From contig NZ_AFHO01000012.1 in assembly GCF_000218525.1 (NCBI RefSeq), positions 57,924 to 121,923 of the forward strand: a DNA stretch of 64,000 nt, read 5' to 3'. The DNA is from Mesomycoplasma ovipneumoniae SC01 (GTDB lineage Bacteria; Bacillota_I; Bacilli_A; Mycoplasmatales; Metamycoplasmataceae). This document shows positions 33,671 to 47,300 of this stretch, piece after piece (the first letter of the stretch is position 1; each line of letters opens with the position of its first letter). Under the pieces are notes generated by a model. It worked only from the letters and a program-made list of their open reading frames with translations. It made no database searches and was not told where the DNA came from. A program made the position numbers and the translations under genes.

Positions 33671-36600
33671 ATGAACAGAAAAAAAGTAAAAACCAATCCA
33701 ATATTTTTATTTGGGGTTGGTATTGTTTCGCTTGTTGTTGCCTCCTGCTCAACCTCAACCTCAAATTCATTTCAAAATTACATTGACCCAAATCAAAGTC
33801 TTCAAAAAAATCAGGTAGATAATTTTTTTCTCCAGTATCCTAATTTTCTTGAAGCTATTAAAAATAAAATAAAAGATAGCTTAAACATTTCCTCACAAAA
33901 TTTTTCAAATTCAGAATATTTGCCCAAACTTTCTCAATTTGTAGAACAATACTCATCAACATTAGATTTATTTCAAAAATTCGAGTCGAATTTTAAATCT
34001 AAAACAATTGATAAGTCTTTTAGTGTTAACGAGGAGAAATACAATAATTTAAAAAGTGAAATTGAATCATTTAATAAAAAAATTCTAAATTCATCTAATT
34101 TTGAAACTAAATTTGATGAGTTTTTAACCAAAATAAGCGAATTAAGCGCGGAAATTACTAAAACCAATAACACCCTGAGTCAGGAACTTTCAACTTATAG
34201 CTGATTTAACACGATTTTAAAACATGCAAACCTTGTTAATCTTAAAACCTTAAGTGAACAAATTAATGACAAAATTACCACTTTATATAAAAATGATAAT
34301 AAAGAAGAAATTGAAAATTTCACCTCAAATTTACTTATATTAGAAAATATTATTGCTCAAATTAAATCAATAAAAAATGAATATTCAACTGAGAAGAATG
34401 AAGTTTTCAATAATTTAATTACAAATTTTAATTCAAATATAAATTCTGGTAATTTAATTAACAATGTCACTGATTCAATTGAAAATCTTAAAAATATCCA
34501 AACTAATTTAGAAAAAATTGTTAATAAGTCAGCAGAAAAAAACGAAAAACTACAAGAATTAAAAAAATCTGCTATTTTAGATGTTGAAAAAGCCGCTAAT
34601 TTATCCCAAACAGTTCAAAGTAATTTTAAAGAAAAAATAGAAAACTCAATTACTGAATCACAAATTAGTCAAATTAAGGAATTTATTTCAGAATTAGAAC
34701 ATGTTGCATCGCTTCTATCTTCATTGAAAACAGAAAAAGCAAAACTAGAAAATGAGCCTAATTATTTAAATTCTGAAAATAAAACAGAATTAGATAATTT
34801 AATGAGTTCCTTAAATTTATTAGATCAACAAAATAAGCTTGTATTAAATGATGAGATTTCCACTAATACAAAATATTTTTTATCTAATGTTTTAACACTC
34901 CATGAAAATGTAAAATCAGAAATAGCACGTCTTAATGGCGATGTCAAGCTAAACGAAGCTAAAAAAACTTTGGAAAACCAATTATTATCAAGCAAATTTA
35001 GCCCAAATTTTGTTTCTAATATTAAAGCACTGACAGATTCAAAAAAATTAGTTTCTGATATTAAACATATAAGTTCTTATATTTTAAAATTAGCAGATTC
35101 CCTTGATTTGTATAGTGTTGAAGTGAAAAATTTTCAATTTTTGTTGAAAAACTCAACTACATCTACAACAAATAAGCAAGAACTTGAAGAAAAAAATAAC
35201 AAAATTAAAGAAAAATTAGACCAAAATCTCCGACTCAATGTAATTGATAATGAAAATTTACCCACATTTGTTGATGAATTTGCTAATTTAGTCACTTCAT
35301 TTTCGCAAACAATTTTAGATTTAAAAACGCAAAATGACCAAATTGTGCAAGAAAAACCACCAGCAAAAATTGTACAAAATTTATCAGATTTTAAACAACA
35401 AGCCCAGAATGTCCTAAAAATTAGTCTTGATGACCAAGGACTTGACCATCATAGTATAAGAAAATATCTTACTTCTGCTTCTTTTAACTTTCAAAATGCG
35501 AATCTTTGGTTAAAAAAACCACAAAATGATGAAATAAATTTCAAATTATTAGACTTATCATTAGATAGTAACAACAGAAATATTTTAGTTCTTAAATATC
35601 AAGCGACTTCAATAAAAAATCCCTTAGATTCAACAATTTTATCCACCCAACTTTTAATTCCTAATGATAATGTTGACTTAAATGCGATAGTCTCTTCGTT
35701 AAATATAGATTTTCTTGATGACTATTTTAATATTAACTATAATTCATTTCTTGATTTTGAAAAAGAAAGTTTTTATAATCAGGACGTAAAAAAATTTATT
35801 TCAGAAAATTTTTCCCAATCAAAACAAACAATCGAAAAATTTTTTCATGTTGCATTATCAGACCAACCTGAATTAACCTTTTCCAACGATAATAAAATAT
35901 CATTAAATTTAGATATTAAATTTAATAACCAAGTTATTAAAACAGTCAGTGTTAAATCCAAGAAAGAAGTTAGCTTTAAAGAAAAGGATAACTTGCCAGT
36001 AAAAATTGGATATACTCAAAACTTTAAAAACACTAGTTTTTATAATCAAACCTACCTTAGCGATTCTGAATATATTGATTTTGATTTTTCAAGATCAAAT
36101 AATCCATTAGATTATTATTGGCAAATTGAAGAGCCTTCAGGTGCTGGCGGGGTTGGTAGTTATTGATTTTATAAATATTTATTAAAACCAGCTTTAGAAT
36201 CATTGCAAAAAACAGGGGAAATTCCTGCAAATAAAAAATTTAAAACTTTTAAAGAAAACCCAAAAGTTGTAAAAGTTTCAGAAATTGGTTCAGAAAATCC
36301 AGCGCAACCAGATGAATTAAGCAAGGCCGAGCTTGACAAAATTTTTGATAAAATTTTAAAAGATCAACAATTTTTTACCTACGAAATTCCTGAAAATGCC
36401 ACAATTTCATTTTCAACTTTTGATGTTGATAAAGAAAAAAGAAGAGTTTTAACCTCAAGTACCACTCAAACTATCTCCCTAAAATTATTAATAAAAAATG
36501 ACCAACACACTAGAGAAGAAATTCTACAATTTGCGCCTAAAGATTACTTAAAACCAATTTTATCACAGCGTGATAAAGCTGATTTAGCGCTAATTGAAGA

Positions 36601-39600
36601 AATTTTAAGTGATTCTAGTGGTAAAAAATTATTTAAAAACACAAAAATTAACGATATTGATTATACCCACGGTCAAATTTCACTAGCCGGAAAAACGAAT
36701 TCAGAAATAATTGACTCACTTAACAAGCTTTATACATTTGCTAAAATCGGTAAATTTGAAATTTTTGCAAAAGATGTTATTTCTATAGACATTTTAAAAG
36801 GTCAAGCAAAAATTTTCTTTTGATACAGATTTAACGGCCTAGAATTTCCGCTAATTGTTGAAGGAATCAAAACTTCTGAAGAGTTCAAAACTGAAAAAGC
36901 CATTAGTTTTTCAAATTGACTGCCAGCCACTTATAGTGATATTAAACCTAAAAACGGTTCTAATTTCACCAGCGAAGATTTTTCGCCAGTTGTAGAAAAA
37001 ACAACACAAAATGGCAAAGAAATCTTAATAAGCAATGAGATTTCCGCTGATGACAAATCAATAATTGATAAAATTAATAGTCGCCACTTTGATTATCGTT
37101 GAGTAAGCGGTGAATTTTATAAAAAAGCACAAAAACACGTAAAATATAGACTAATTGACCCGGCTGATATTGTTGAACAAAAAGCTGAATCAAAGTTAAA
37201 TTATTTACTTCAAATTAAAACTAAGAATGAAACTGCTAAAAATAGTGATTTAGATAAGTTTAAAAATACAGAAATCAAACCTGAAGGTGAAGACAAAAAA
37301 ACTGTACAAAATAGTGAAAAATTACCAATAATTGTCGAAAAGCAAATATTTTTTAATAATGATCCTGAAGTTCCACTTGATACTTCAAAAATTTTAAAGA
37401 ATTATTTTGTATATTATTATGATGTTAAAACCACTAATATACCAGGGGAAATGACTTTCAAACTTGGTTTTATTAACAAAAATAACACAAATATCCGCTA
37501 TAGTTCTAACAAAGACATAAAATTACAAAACTTAGAAAATGATTATAAAAACAAACTTTATCCTGAAATAATTCTAAATAGAATCAAATATTCTGATTTT
37601 GTCCACAAAAATAATAGATCACTAACACAACAAGCGTTAAATAACAACAATTTTAAAGATCTTTTTGACATCAAAGAACAAGCTCTTAGTTATAATAATT
37701 TTAAAATCTCAAAGGAAAATTTACAATTTCTTGAGACAAAAAAACATAATAATAAATTATATTTCCGTCTAAAATATGTTAATGGATCACATATTGTTGA
37801 AGGATCAACTTGATATTTTTTAACAAATATAAATAACCAAAATATTCAGACCAATATAGATTTAGACACACAAAAGCCATTAGTTACTTTATTTGATTCT
37901 GGAAATGAAGTAACTAGAAGTCGTGAAATTGAACCTTATTATAAAGATTTATATTGAAATTACGATAATTCTACAAAAACAGCTAAATGAACATTAAAAG
38001 AAAAGTATTTTTCTGAAACATTCTTAAAGAATGATCCTAAAAACCGGAAAATAAAACTACAATTATTTGCAAATGCTTTAGTTCAAAATACCCAAAGACT
38101 TACCCGAATCACCGGTGGAACTGACTTAATCACAAAAAAACCAATTAAAGGCGGTTATGATTTTAGTTTTGACTTTGAAAAATTAGCAAGTGGCCAAATA
38201 ATAGTAATTACTGAAAAAACCAAAAATGTATTTTTTGAAGATCCAAACAAAAAATTTGTGGATTTTAGTTTCAATTTAAGTGCTCAATATATCAAAAATC
38301 AAGGGATTGAATTTAAATTATGACTAAATAATTCAGACCTTGGTTTAATTGTTGACAATGTTCTTGATCATGTTGAAAAAGGACTTGCCTTTTATAATAC
38401 CCCAAAATTTGACACTTTTGATCCAAAAAAAGCCTTTATTATACATAAAGCCGGAGCAAGAGTTCATATTGAATACACAAACTCGCTTGAAAATGAAGAT
38501 TTTGGTTCTAAAACAAATCAATTTGACTATAAAAATATTGACTACACTAATGAAGAACAGCCAATTTCATTTTTTACCAATTCAGAGGCTTACAATTTAG
38601 AAAAATATAATCCAAACCAAAATGTTTCTTATAAATTACATGAAGGATATTTACAAGATTTAGACTTTTTACATAAATCTTGGGATACTAAAAATTTCCC
38701 ACTCGCAAAAAATTTATTATCTAGAACGTTTGGCTTTACTTTTGGAAGTGCAACCATGCTTGCAAAAGTAAATGATGATCCTAATGATGGCAAATTTTAC
38801 ATAATCACAAATAATCATGTCGAAGGCGGCGGAAAATTTGATTTAAATTCTCTTCTTGGTCAAGATTTAACTAAACTTTTATCAAATAATCGTTACATGG
38901 CTATTGGAAGTAAATATTATTCTAATTCAATTGATGGCGGTTATAGTTACTGAGGTGGACAAAACAGTGTCAAAAATGTTCCTGCTTGACTAGTTTGAAC
39001 AGGCACTAAGCAACCGGATGTAAATCAAAAAAACTCAAAATTTGTTGACATAACTGTTTTAATAGTTGATATTAAACCTTTAATTCAAGCAGCTTATGAA
39101 AAAGGTGAGTTCCAAAAAGCGGCCTGATTATTGAATTGATATAAATTGCCTAACTTAAAATTAAATACAAATGGTCAATCAGATTTAACATTTTTTGGTC
39201 CAAATGTTAAACATTTTGGAATGAATGGATTTCCTTATGCAAAACAAAGTGGTTATATAATTAATAGAGCTAAATCAGATCAACAAAATATTTCTATTTC
39301 AAATCAAAAAGGCTATACTCCTACATATTTTAATGCTGGTAATTCCGGAACTGGAGTATTAGGGCTAAATGATGAGTATATATCAACAATTAATGCAGGT
39401 TCACCACTTACATTTTTACAAAGTTGGAATTATTCAACAGCAAGTCATAATTATTTTGGAATAAATTGACAAAATGAAAAACCGCTTGAACTAAAAAATA
39501 AATTTAGTTTGTCTGCGATGATAATGAGACTTAATGCTCAAAATCCGCTCGAATATAATCTCCCGTGGTTTTTCAAGGATTTTGAAAAATAAAATAATTT

Positions 39601-39625
39601 TAAGGTCTACAAATTAGTTTATTAA
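33671..39625 (+). CDS. Giant DUF31 (trypsin-like) protease lipoprotein
   Basis: About 1,984 residues as read. A lipoprotein signal with Cys near residue 26 (VVASCST) anchors it outside. Residues ~30-650 are helical and coiled-coil-like. The C-terminal ~330 residues carry a chymotrypsin-fold peptidase of the mycoplasma DUF31 family: TNNHV with catalytic His ~1716, an Asp in KFVDITVLIVDIK, and AGNSGTGVLG with catalytic Ser ~1892. The substrate is unknown; surface proteins or host proteins are plausible. Near the end the frame slips: after LNAQ at 39541 one missing A swaps the natural tail (NPLEYNLPWFFKDFEK, stop 39591) for a foreign tail ending at 39625. Element copy D follows. Confidence 0.82.
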
Positions 39626-39696
39626 TTTAGTCTATTTGCTTGAAATTTCCTATTTTTGCTGATTTTATTGAGATTAAAATTAAAAAGTTCAAAATC
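39539..39696 (+). repeat. Left direct repeat flanking element copy D
   Basis: About 158 bases comprising the last ~17 codons of the DUF31 gene and its downstream spacer, repeated at 40390-40546 on the far side of copy D with roughly a dozen differences. The repeat stops two bases before the element's left end. Confidence 0.85.
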
Positions 39697-39698
39697 CC

Positions 39699-40388
39699 GA
39701 GTTTCCCATTTTGATGAGATAATCTTAAAAAAGTGTCTGGTTTTAGGCGCTTTTTTAACTTTTTTGGCTAACTCAGGAAAAAATAACTATCAAAGCAAAA
39801 ACACTGAATTTTAAATCTAACAATCACGAAAGAAAAATCTACTTATTAATAATAAAGCAAACTAAAAAAGCAAAATTATAAAATATCTGAGCTACCTTTT
39901 TTAGTTAAAACACTGGCAAAAATCAATTGATGAATAAACAACAAAAATCATAAAAAATACAACTACTATTTAAACTCAATGTAAATAGAAAACTCGTTTT
40001 TACTTACATTGAGCCTAAAAAATATATGAAGTTTTGAAAGAACAATAATTATGAGCCATAAATTTGTAGATTTCTAAACGGTTAAATTTAAGGCATTCCA
40101 TTATATTAAAAACATAATGGAAAATTCGCATTTTCTGATTTTTTTATAGCAAAAACATAACTGATTCCCCCTTAATTCAATATTAAAATTTATTAATTTA
40201 TTCTTAGGTGAAACTAATTATAACCTAAAATTTTTTTAGACCAAGCTTTTTTTTAAAAATTTTTTGCAAAAGGTTAATTTCAAAATAATAAAAATTAGGA
40301 TTTTAGCATCAAAAAACAAGCATTTACGGCTATTTTTGCATATTTATATTGACTAAAAAGTGAATTTTTGCTTCAAACTGCCAAACTC
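39699..40388 (-). mobile_element. MITE-like element, copy D (690 bp)
   Basis: Left end GAGTTTCCCATTTTGATG at 39699, right end CTTCAAACTGCCAAACTC ending 40388. Promoter at 40217-40244 (minus, 16-base spacer kept although the flanking A-tract is broken up), hairpin at 39975-40013, terminator-like stem near 39730-39755. It is bounded by ~157-base direct repeats (39539-39696 and 40390-40546) that include the 3' end of the upstream DUF31 gene, far longer than normal transposon target duplications. It lies within ~110 bases of the DUF31 stop. Confidence 0.85.
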
Positions 40389-40389
40389 G

Positions 40390-40546
40390 CAAAATTCGCG
40401 TGAATATAATCTTCCTTGATTTTTCAAGGATTTTGAAAAATAAAATAATTTTAATGTACAAAAATTAGTTTATTAATTTAGTAACTCGCTTAAATTTTCC
40501 TATTTTTGCTGATTTTATTGACATTAAAACTAAAAAGTTCAAAATC
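40390..40546 (+). repeat. Right direct repeat: duplicated DUF31 gene tail
   Basis: A copy of 39539-39696 without the rest of the gene. It keeps the CAAAAT that would preserve the natural DUF31 frame and encodes a tail NSREYNLPWFFKDFEK then stop, whereas the left copy has lost one A. This copy therefore shows the ancestral 3' end of the gene. Confidence 0.85.
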
Positions 40547-40595
40547 AATTTAGTCTAAAAAGTCACAAAAATTTGCCAAAAATAACTAAAAAAAG

Positions 40596-40645
40596 AGTAA
40601 AATTTACTTTTAAAACATAAAATAAAGTAAATTTTACTATTTTAT
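40596..40645 (+). terminator. Terminator-like hairpin before the P97-like gene
   Basis: AGTAAAATTTACTTT and AAAGTAAATTTTACT form a perfect 15-bp stem with a 13-base loop, followed by ATTTTATT. It insulates the adhesin operon from upstream transcription. Confidence 0.7.
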
Positions 40646-40676
40646 TGAAATAAAATCATAAAAAATGCCTTTGTAG

Positions 40677-40685
40677 TGCTATAAT
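40677..40685 (+). promoter_or_regulatory. Extended -10 promoter of the adhesin operon
   Basis: TGC TATAAT (TATAAT at 40680-40685) is an extended -10 box 41 bases upstream of the P97-like ATG. GAGGAAAA upstream of the ATG is the ribosome site. No -35 is recognisable. Confidence 0.6.
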
Positions 40686-40726
40686 TTTAAATATTTGATT
40701 AAAAACCATATAGAGGAAAAATATAT

Positions 40727-43700
40727 ATGCCTAAAAATACTAATAGATTAGCAATAGCATTGACCGCTGTTGGCGGTATTGCTATTTTTGCAACAACTAT
40801 TGGGCTTGTAACTCGAATTCGCTATACAGGAGAAAATCCCCGAGCTGAGTTAGAAAATTTAGTTTCTCGAGTCCAAAATGTTGCCTTTAAATCTGATGTC
40901 TTTGATGATTCTACCACATATAGTCAAATAAAAGCACAACTTTTTGATAATAGTGGAAAATTAATAGCTGGCACAGATTTAAATAAATTTATATCCTTTT
41001 ACACACAGGTCAACTCCAAACTACGTAAATTTGAGCCAACTTTTGCACCAAATAAGCCATTTTTAGAATTTATTGACTTAATTCCAAATGATAATGATCA
41101 AAGTTTTGAGCTTCGTTTTCGTGCAAAGCACCAAATTGACAACAATCGCACAGCATTTTCAACAATTATTTCTAAAAAAGTTTCATTTGCACAACGTTCA
41201 CAATTTGCTCTTGCTGAATTTAATTCAAATCTGGAAAAAATAACCAAAAGCTTCAAAGAAAATATCCAAAATTTAAGAAGAACAGATTTTAGTTCTAATT
41301 TTTCAAGTTCAAATTTAACTGATCAAAAAATTGCATCTTTAACTCGTGTTGAAGATTTTGCTGCTGATATTAATAGAGCTGGAACTCAACTTGAAGCTGT
41401 TGAAAAAATAAGTCAATATTTCCCTGATTTTCAAAAAATAATTAACGAATTAAACTTTGATCAAAATAATTCATTCCCTTTTAAACAAGGAACAATTTAC
41501 AATTTTAGTTTAGAAAAACACCCTGGAACTAACAGTTTCATCTTAGTTGGTCCAAATTCAGTTCCAAGTTTTTTAGTTAAAGCTGAATTAAGTGATGAAG
41601 CAAAATTTGAGCTTAAAAATTTCAATATTGAAGATGCCCAATTGCTTGAAAAAATTGATTTAGTTCCGCAGACTAGTCCAACTTCAGAATCAAGCCAAAA
41701 TCAAAATGAACAAACAACAACTGATCAGACTGCAGAAAAACAAGCAAAACAGCCAACTTATTTTGCTGATTTAGACGATATTTTGTCTAAAATTTCAATC
41801 AGAAAATTAAATTTTCTTGATTTTAAAGTTGGAAGTCAGCCAGTTACTCAAGCTAGCTTATTAACTTCTGAAAATCCGGAAATTAGACAATTAGTTCAAG
41901 TTGCCTCTGATCTTACCCAAAGTCAGAGCCAACCTCAAACTGGTCAAGAAGTGCAACAAACCACCACAGGAGAAGCTACAGCATCAGCTGGTACAGGAGG
42001 AGCAGGAACAACCGACTCAAACACACAATCAACCGGAACAGATGTAGCATCAACCGGAGCAACCACAGAACAATCTAACGGACAAACTGGTACAGATCAA
42101 CAATCTACCGAAACTCCTCCAGCTCAACCTAAAGATGAAAAAGCGGAATTAGTCAAATATCTCGAAATTTCAAATCACACTATAAATAGCTTTTTAGGTA
42201 GTTTTAATAACAAAATATATTCTTCTATTAGAGAAAAATCTAAAGAAGTAATAGATAAAATAAATTCTGAATTATTAATTAAGCCAATTTCTCTTGATTT
42301 TGGTGATTTTAATCCATATTTTGCCCAAAGACAACCTCAAGGCGTTGATTTTTATTTTGATCTTTCTAAAGCACAAGAAAAAGATGGTGTTAATGCAGAA
42401 AATTCAAATCTTGAAATTCCGGTTGTTATTAATCTTTATTCCAGTTTTTTTGGTGACTCTGAAAACAAACTTTTAAGATCTAAAACTTCAATTTTTGAGC
42501 TTCCTAATTTCAAAAAAGTTACCCTAGCACAATCAGGACAAACAGGAACAGATATTGCTTCTAATTTAGATCCAGAGCGAAAAACATACTACAATCTTGA
42601 CGGACTGCCTACAACATCTTCTCAAGCAGCTACAATTTCTGTTTCAACAGCTGCAACAGCAGCCACCCAAAATAAACAAATTAGAATTGGTTCAACAACA
42701 GCTTATATTTCTAAAACTGAATTAGAAAATTTAATTGGCGATACTAGTCAAACTGGTGAGCAAACCGATCAAACTACTGAATCAAAAGCTCCTAAATTTG
42801 AAGAAATTAAGAAAATTATTGGAAATCCTTTCCAATATGCCTATGATTTTGATGCAAATGAATCAATGTTAAAAGCTTGAGTCGGGCAACAAAAATTCCC
42901 TAAAATTGAAGATTTTGCTAGTTTTATGCAAAATAATTTAGTTGCATCAAAATTCAATATAAAATCATTAAGATCTGATAAATTTTTCAAAAATGAATAT
43001 GATGTTGCTTCCTTTTATGCGTATTTAATCCAAATGGAACCTGCTGCGGTTTTAAATTATCTATTTGAAATTGCTAAAGCAAATGGTTTAATTGATAAAA
43101 ACGATTCAATTAATCTAAGTGATATAAGAAATAACAATATTTTCAGTATTGCTGCAGATGTTAAATTTAAAACAACTGACCCAGTTTATTCACTTGATTT
43201 TAACAACCATTTTTTAGGTTTTGATTCTCGTGGTTGAATTTCTAATCTATTTTTACCAAAAACTGTTTGGGAAAAAGTAAAAGATTTTACCAATGACAGT
43301 GATATTTTTAACCAATTAAACAAATATTCAGCTGTAAAAATTGACTCAAGTTCAACATCTGGTTCAACAGCAATTGCTAGTTCAGGAACTGATGAACTTT
43401 ATAAATCATTGCAAGACGCTGCTAAAAAAATTAAAGAAAATCTAAAAACACAAAGTTCCACAATTTTAAAAGCCGGAGCTAATGGGAATAATTCTGGCGG
43501 CGGCGGTGGTGGCGCTGGAGGTGGTTCGGGTTCAGCCGGAGCTTCAACCCAACCTTCTTCAATCGAAGCTGAAATTAAAAAATTCTTCCAAGAAAAAACA
43601 CAACCACTTAGCACCTTAAAAGATTTACTGCTAGCATTTTACTATAAAGCTAAAGAATTAACTAAGTTTAGTGCTTGATCAAAATTAGGCAATGATCTAG

Positions 43701-44329
43701 ATTATAAAATTGTTTTTGAAAAACAAGGTGCAGTGGCTACAGCTGTCTCAGTTTCAACTACTTCAGGAACTACCGAAAGTCTTCGTACACCTTTTGGAAT
43801 TGAGGACTATAAATTAACTTATTATTACAAAGTTTTTGACAAAAATACTGGTGTTGATAAATATCAAAGTCCAAAAATTGACTTACATTTATGAGTTAAT
43901 ACACAAGATACTCAAAAAAGTGAAACAGATGAATTAAATAAGGCCGTTTTGAGTATTCCGCCATCATTTTCGCTATTTTTCCTCAAAAAAGCGGATTTTG
44001 ATAAGATCAAAAAAGATCAACCCGGAAACCCTGATAAACCTGAAGAATCTCAAAAATCTAATCAAGAGAGCCATAAAAGTTTTGAACAAACCGAAGTTTT
44101 CAAAGAAATTCAATCAAAAATTCAAGAAAACAATAAAGATCTCAAAATTTCAGTTGTTTCAATAGATGAAGATAAAATTAATCCTCAAAAATATAAAGTT
44201 GTGAATTTGCAAGTCGAAAAAAGTACACCAACCACCGAAACCACCGAAGGTTCTTCAACCGTTAATTCAATTAAATCAAGTCTAAGTTTCCAAGTTAGAA
44301 TTGCGCTTGACGATTTTAATCAACAATAA
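40727..44329 (+). CDS. P97-like cilium adhesin family protein
   Basis: A 1,200-residue surface protein. Its first ~300 residues follow the plan of M. hyopneumoniae P97: one N-terminal transmembrane segment (about 8-27), then NPRAELENLVSRVQNVAF, an FLEFIDLIPNDNDQSFELRF block and SFAQRSQFALAEFNSNLEKI. It lacks the R1 repeats (AAKPV-type pentapeptides) needed for cilium binding by P97, so it is a paralogue. Low-complexity Thr/Gly/Gln stretches (about residues 395-470) and a Gly-rich run (about 920-940) separate domains and may mark processing or hinge regions. It is followed after 27 bases by a P102-like gene, the standard two-gene adhesin operon. Confidence 0.85.
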
Positions 44330-44356
44330 AAATTTCTACCATTTTAAAGGAGAAAA

Positions 44357-47300
44357 ATGCTTAATAAAGAAAATAAAGTAAAAAGTATAAAAACAATAGT
44401 TTCAACAGGTTTTTCGATCACCGCAATTCTTACAACAATCGTTGCAGTTCCAATTGGTCTTACAATTTTTGAGCGCTCATATAGTTCACAAATTTTTGGA
44501 AACGTTGATAAAAATCAGGTTGTGGATTTAAAAACTCAATCAACTTTTAGCGAAGAAGATTTCATTAATGCCCTTAATAATCTAAAATTACATGACCAAT
44601 ATAAAAATTTATCAGCAAAAACAGCCCTTGCCTTAGCTAACAATCCTTCATATGCTTTCAATTTTTTAAAAGCATATGACTTTAGTCCAATTACTAAACA
44701 CAATTTTAGGGTAGTTTTAGATATTGAAAAAGCAAGCGCTTCTGGTAGCGAAGTAAAAAATGTTGTAGTTTATGCTCATTCAGACCAATTCAAACTTACT
44801 TATTCAAAACAAACTGACCTTAAAGGTTTTGCTCAAAGTGATAAAGCTGATGGTGATTTAGTTGGATTCCAAATTGACCTTGAAAAGTCAAAATTAGAAC
44901 TTTTTGGAACAAAAAGTTCTAATTTAACAGCTTCTGAAGTTGCTTTTAAACTTGATAATGATTTTCAAGCTTCTTATAAAAGAACACGTTCAAAATCACA
45001 AGCTTTTTCTGATGCTTTATTCGAAAATGGATTAGGTTATAATTTAGTTAACACCTTAGGTTTACCTTCAATTTTGGAAAAAGGTTATGTTTTAGCGCCA
45101 AAAACTGTTGAAAATCAAAAAGCTAAACAAGAAAAAATGGTTATGATAGGTGAGTCGGACACCAAAAGAGTTGACAGTCTAATGAAAGTTGAAAACTTAG
45201 TTTTCAAAAATCTTGATGACAAAGCCGGAACTCTTTCAATTTCTTTTGAACTAATGGATCCAACTGGCAAAGTTATCAAAGAATTTGACTTTCCAATTTT
45301 AGGAATTAAAAAATTAAGTGTTGATGTCAAAACTGTCGAGCAACAAATTCTTTCACAATTTAGTGATTTTGTTCAATTAAAACCTTTTGTTCAACTTGCA
45401 CTTGTCAAAGATAATTTAAGTTTGGCCCAAAGTATTTACAAAACCGATAATAACCCCGTTAATCTCGCCAAAGTCTTGAGCAGAATTGCGCAAAACTCAC
45501 AACAAAATGGACGACAGAGCCAAGTTTCAACCCAACTTTTCCAGGATTCAGACCAAAATTCACAAGCTAATAATGCCAAAGTTGAAATAAACCGTCAAGA
45601 TTTTAGTGCTTTTTTCAATTTAAAGCCTGAGAGAATCCAAGTTCCTGGTATGGATGGTTATTTTGTTGAAATTAATTCAATTGATTTAGCAAAAAATTTA
45701 TCCCAAGAGCAAAAAGATAAACTTTTAAAAGAAAATAAAGTTTCTTTTGATGTTGATTTTCAAATAAAAAAACAACTAAATATTCAAGCGCCTTACCTTG
45801 AGAGTGAATTTGTTAAGTCAAATTATCCGCCAGTTCTTGAATCTTCACTTGCCAGATTAGGAAAAGGAAATAATTCTAAATTTGTTTTAGTTGATCTTGG
45901 TTCATCAAAATCTAGTTTTGAAGTTCAACTTGATTATGATGAAAATCAGCGAAAAGTTATAAATGCTGTTTTAAAACAAAATTCTCAAATTGACTTTGAA
46001 AATTTAGACAAAATTGATTTTGCAGATCCAAAAATTCAAAACTTTAATCCTCTAGCTAAAACTTTTGAATTCAGAAAAAACCCTAATGGTCCAAAATTAA
46101 CTTTAGAATATGTTAAATCTCTTGTTTCAGAAGTTGTTGATGATGCTAAAAAACAAAAAACTTTTGATCAAGTTGCCAGAAAACTTTTCTTTTTAGATTT
46201 AGGAATGGAGCCCGAAAGTGCCAGAGCACTCCAAGATTATATAGCTAGAAACAAACCAAGATTTGAACCATCTACTCCTACAGATAAAGGCAGTGAAAAA
46301 CCAGCAGAAACTGAAAAAAAACCAGAAGGTGATGGATCCCAAACACCTGAAAGCGCACCAGCAGAATCTCAATCTCCAGCTGCTGCGCCAACTCCAGCTC
46401 CAGCTACACCTTCATCTCCAGCTCCAGCCGCTGGCGCACCTGCTGCCGCAGCACCCGCAGCCGCTGGCGCTGCCGCAACAACCACAACTTCTTCAGAAAC
46501 AGGAACCCAAACAACTTCAGCAACAGCGTTCCAAGATGATCAAATTACTACTAAAACTGATACTGAAACAAATGAAATTTCAACTTTCAATGGTTTAGGT
46601 GTTGGGCTTTGAGGATTTTTACAAAAATCTAATTATTCTGAACTTGGTCAAACTGATTATCAAGCGCAAATAGTTAAAAAATCTGATAGTCAAATTGATG
46701 TAATTCTTAGTTTTGGCCCAACAAATGAAACAGAACAAAAAGATGCAAACCCTAAAGCTATTTTCTCAATTACAAAATTAGTAGATGATACTGATTATGA
46801 TGTTTTAAGAAGTTTTAATCCAACTGTATTTTTTGATTTTCGTGAAAATCAGAAAATAGATATAACTGGTCAAATTACAAAAATACAACCACTTAACCGT
46901 GGAGATGTAAAAATTGATCTTGTAAAAGGTGAAGATCATGTTCCTAGTCAAGATGGATTATTAGTAAGTAAAGCTGTTGAAATTAGTCATGTTTCTGCAA
47001 CTTCAGGTCAGAAGACAACGCCAACAACACCCGCAAGTACAACTACAACAGAAACAACAGCACCAACAACCACGACTACAACCGGGACACCAACTCCAAC
47101 TCCTATAACAACTACAGCCACTAATACTTCCAAAAAACAAATTCTTGAATCTGGAGTAATATTTTTGGCTTTTCAACCGCACAATATTAACAACAATAAA
47201 AAACATTATTTAATTGCATCTGAAGACGGCAAAGGTATTTTCATTAAGAAAACCAAACTAGGCGATGGAAAAACCGAGAAATTTGTTTTAGGTCTTGATG

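Noticed and set aside
38349..38600. 83-codon plus-strand frame within the DUF31 gene
   Set aside because: Out of register with the giant gene, which is open through the region and carries the conserved protease domain.
41940..42130. Thr/Gly/Gln-rich segment of the P97-like protein considered as R1/R2 adhesin repeats
   Set aside because: No regular AAKPV-type pentapeptide or decapeptide periodicity is seen; it is irregular low complexity.
46263..46598. 111-codon Gln/Leu-rich plus-strand frame and a Cys-rich antisense frame at 47003-47206
   Set aside because: Both are shadows of the Pro/Ala/Thr low-complexity regions of the P102-like gene.
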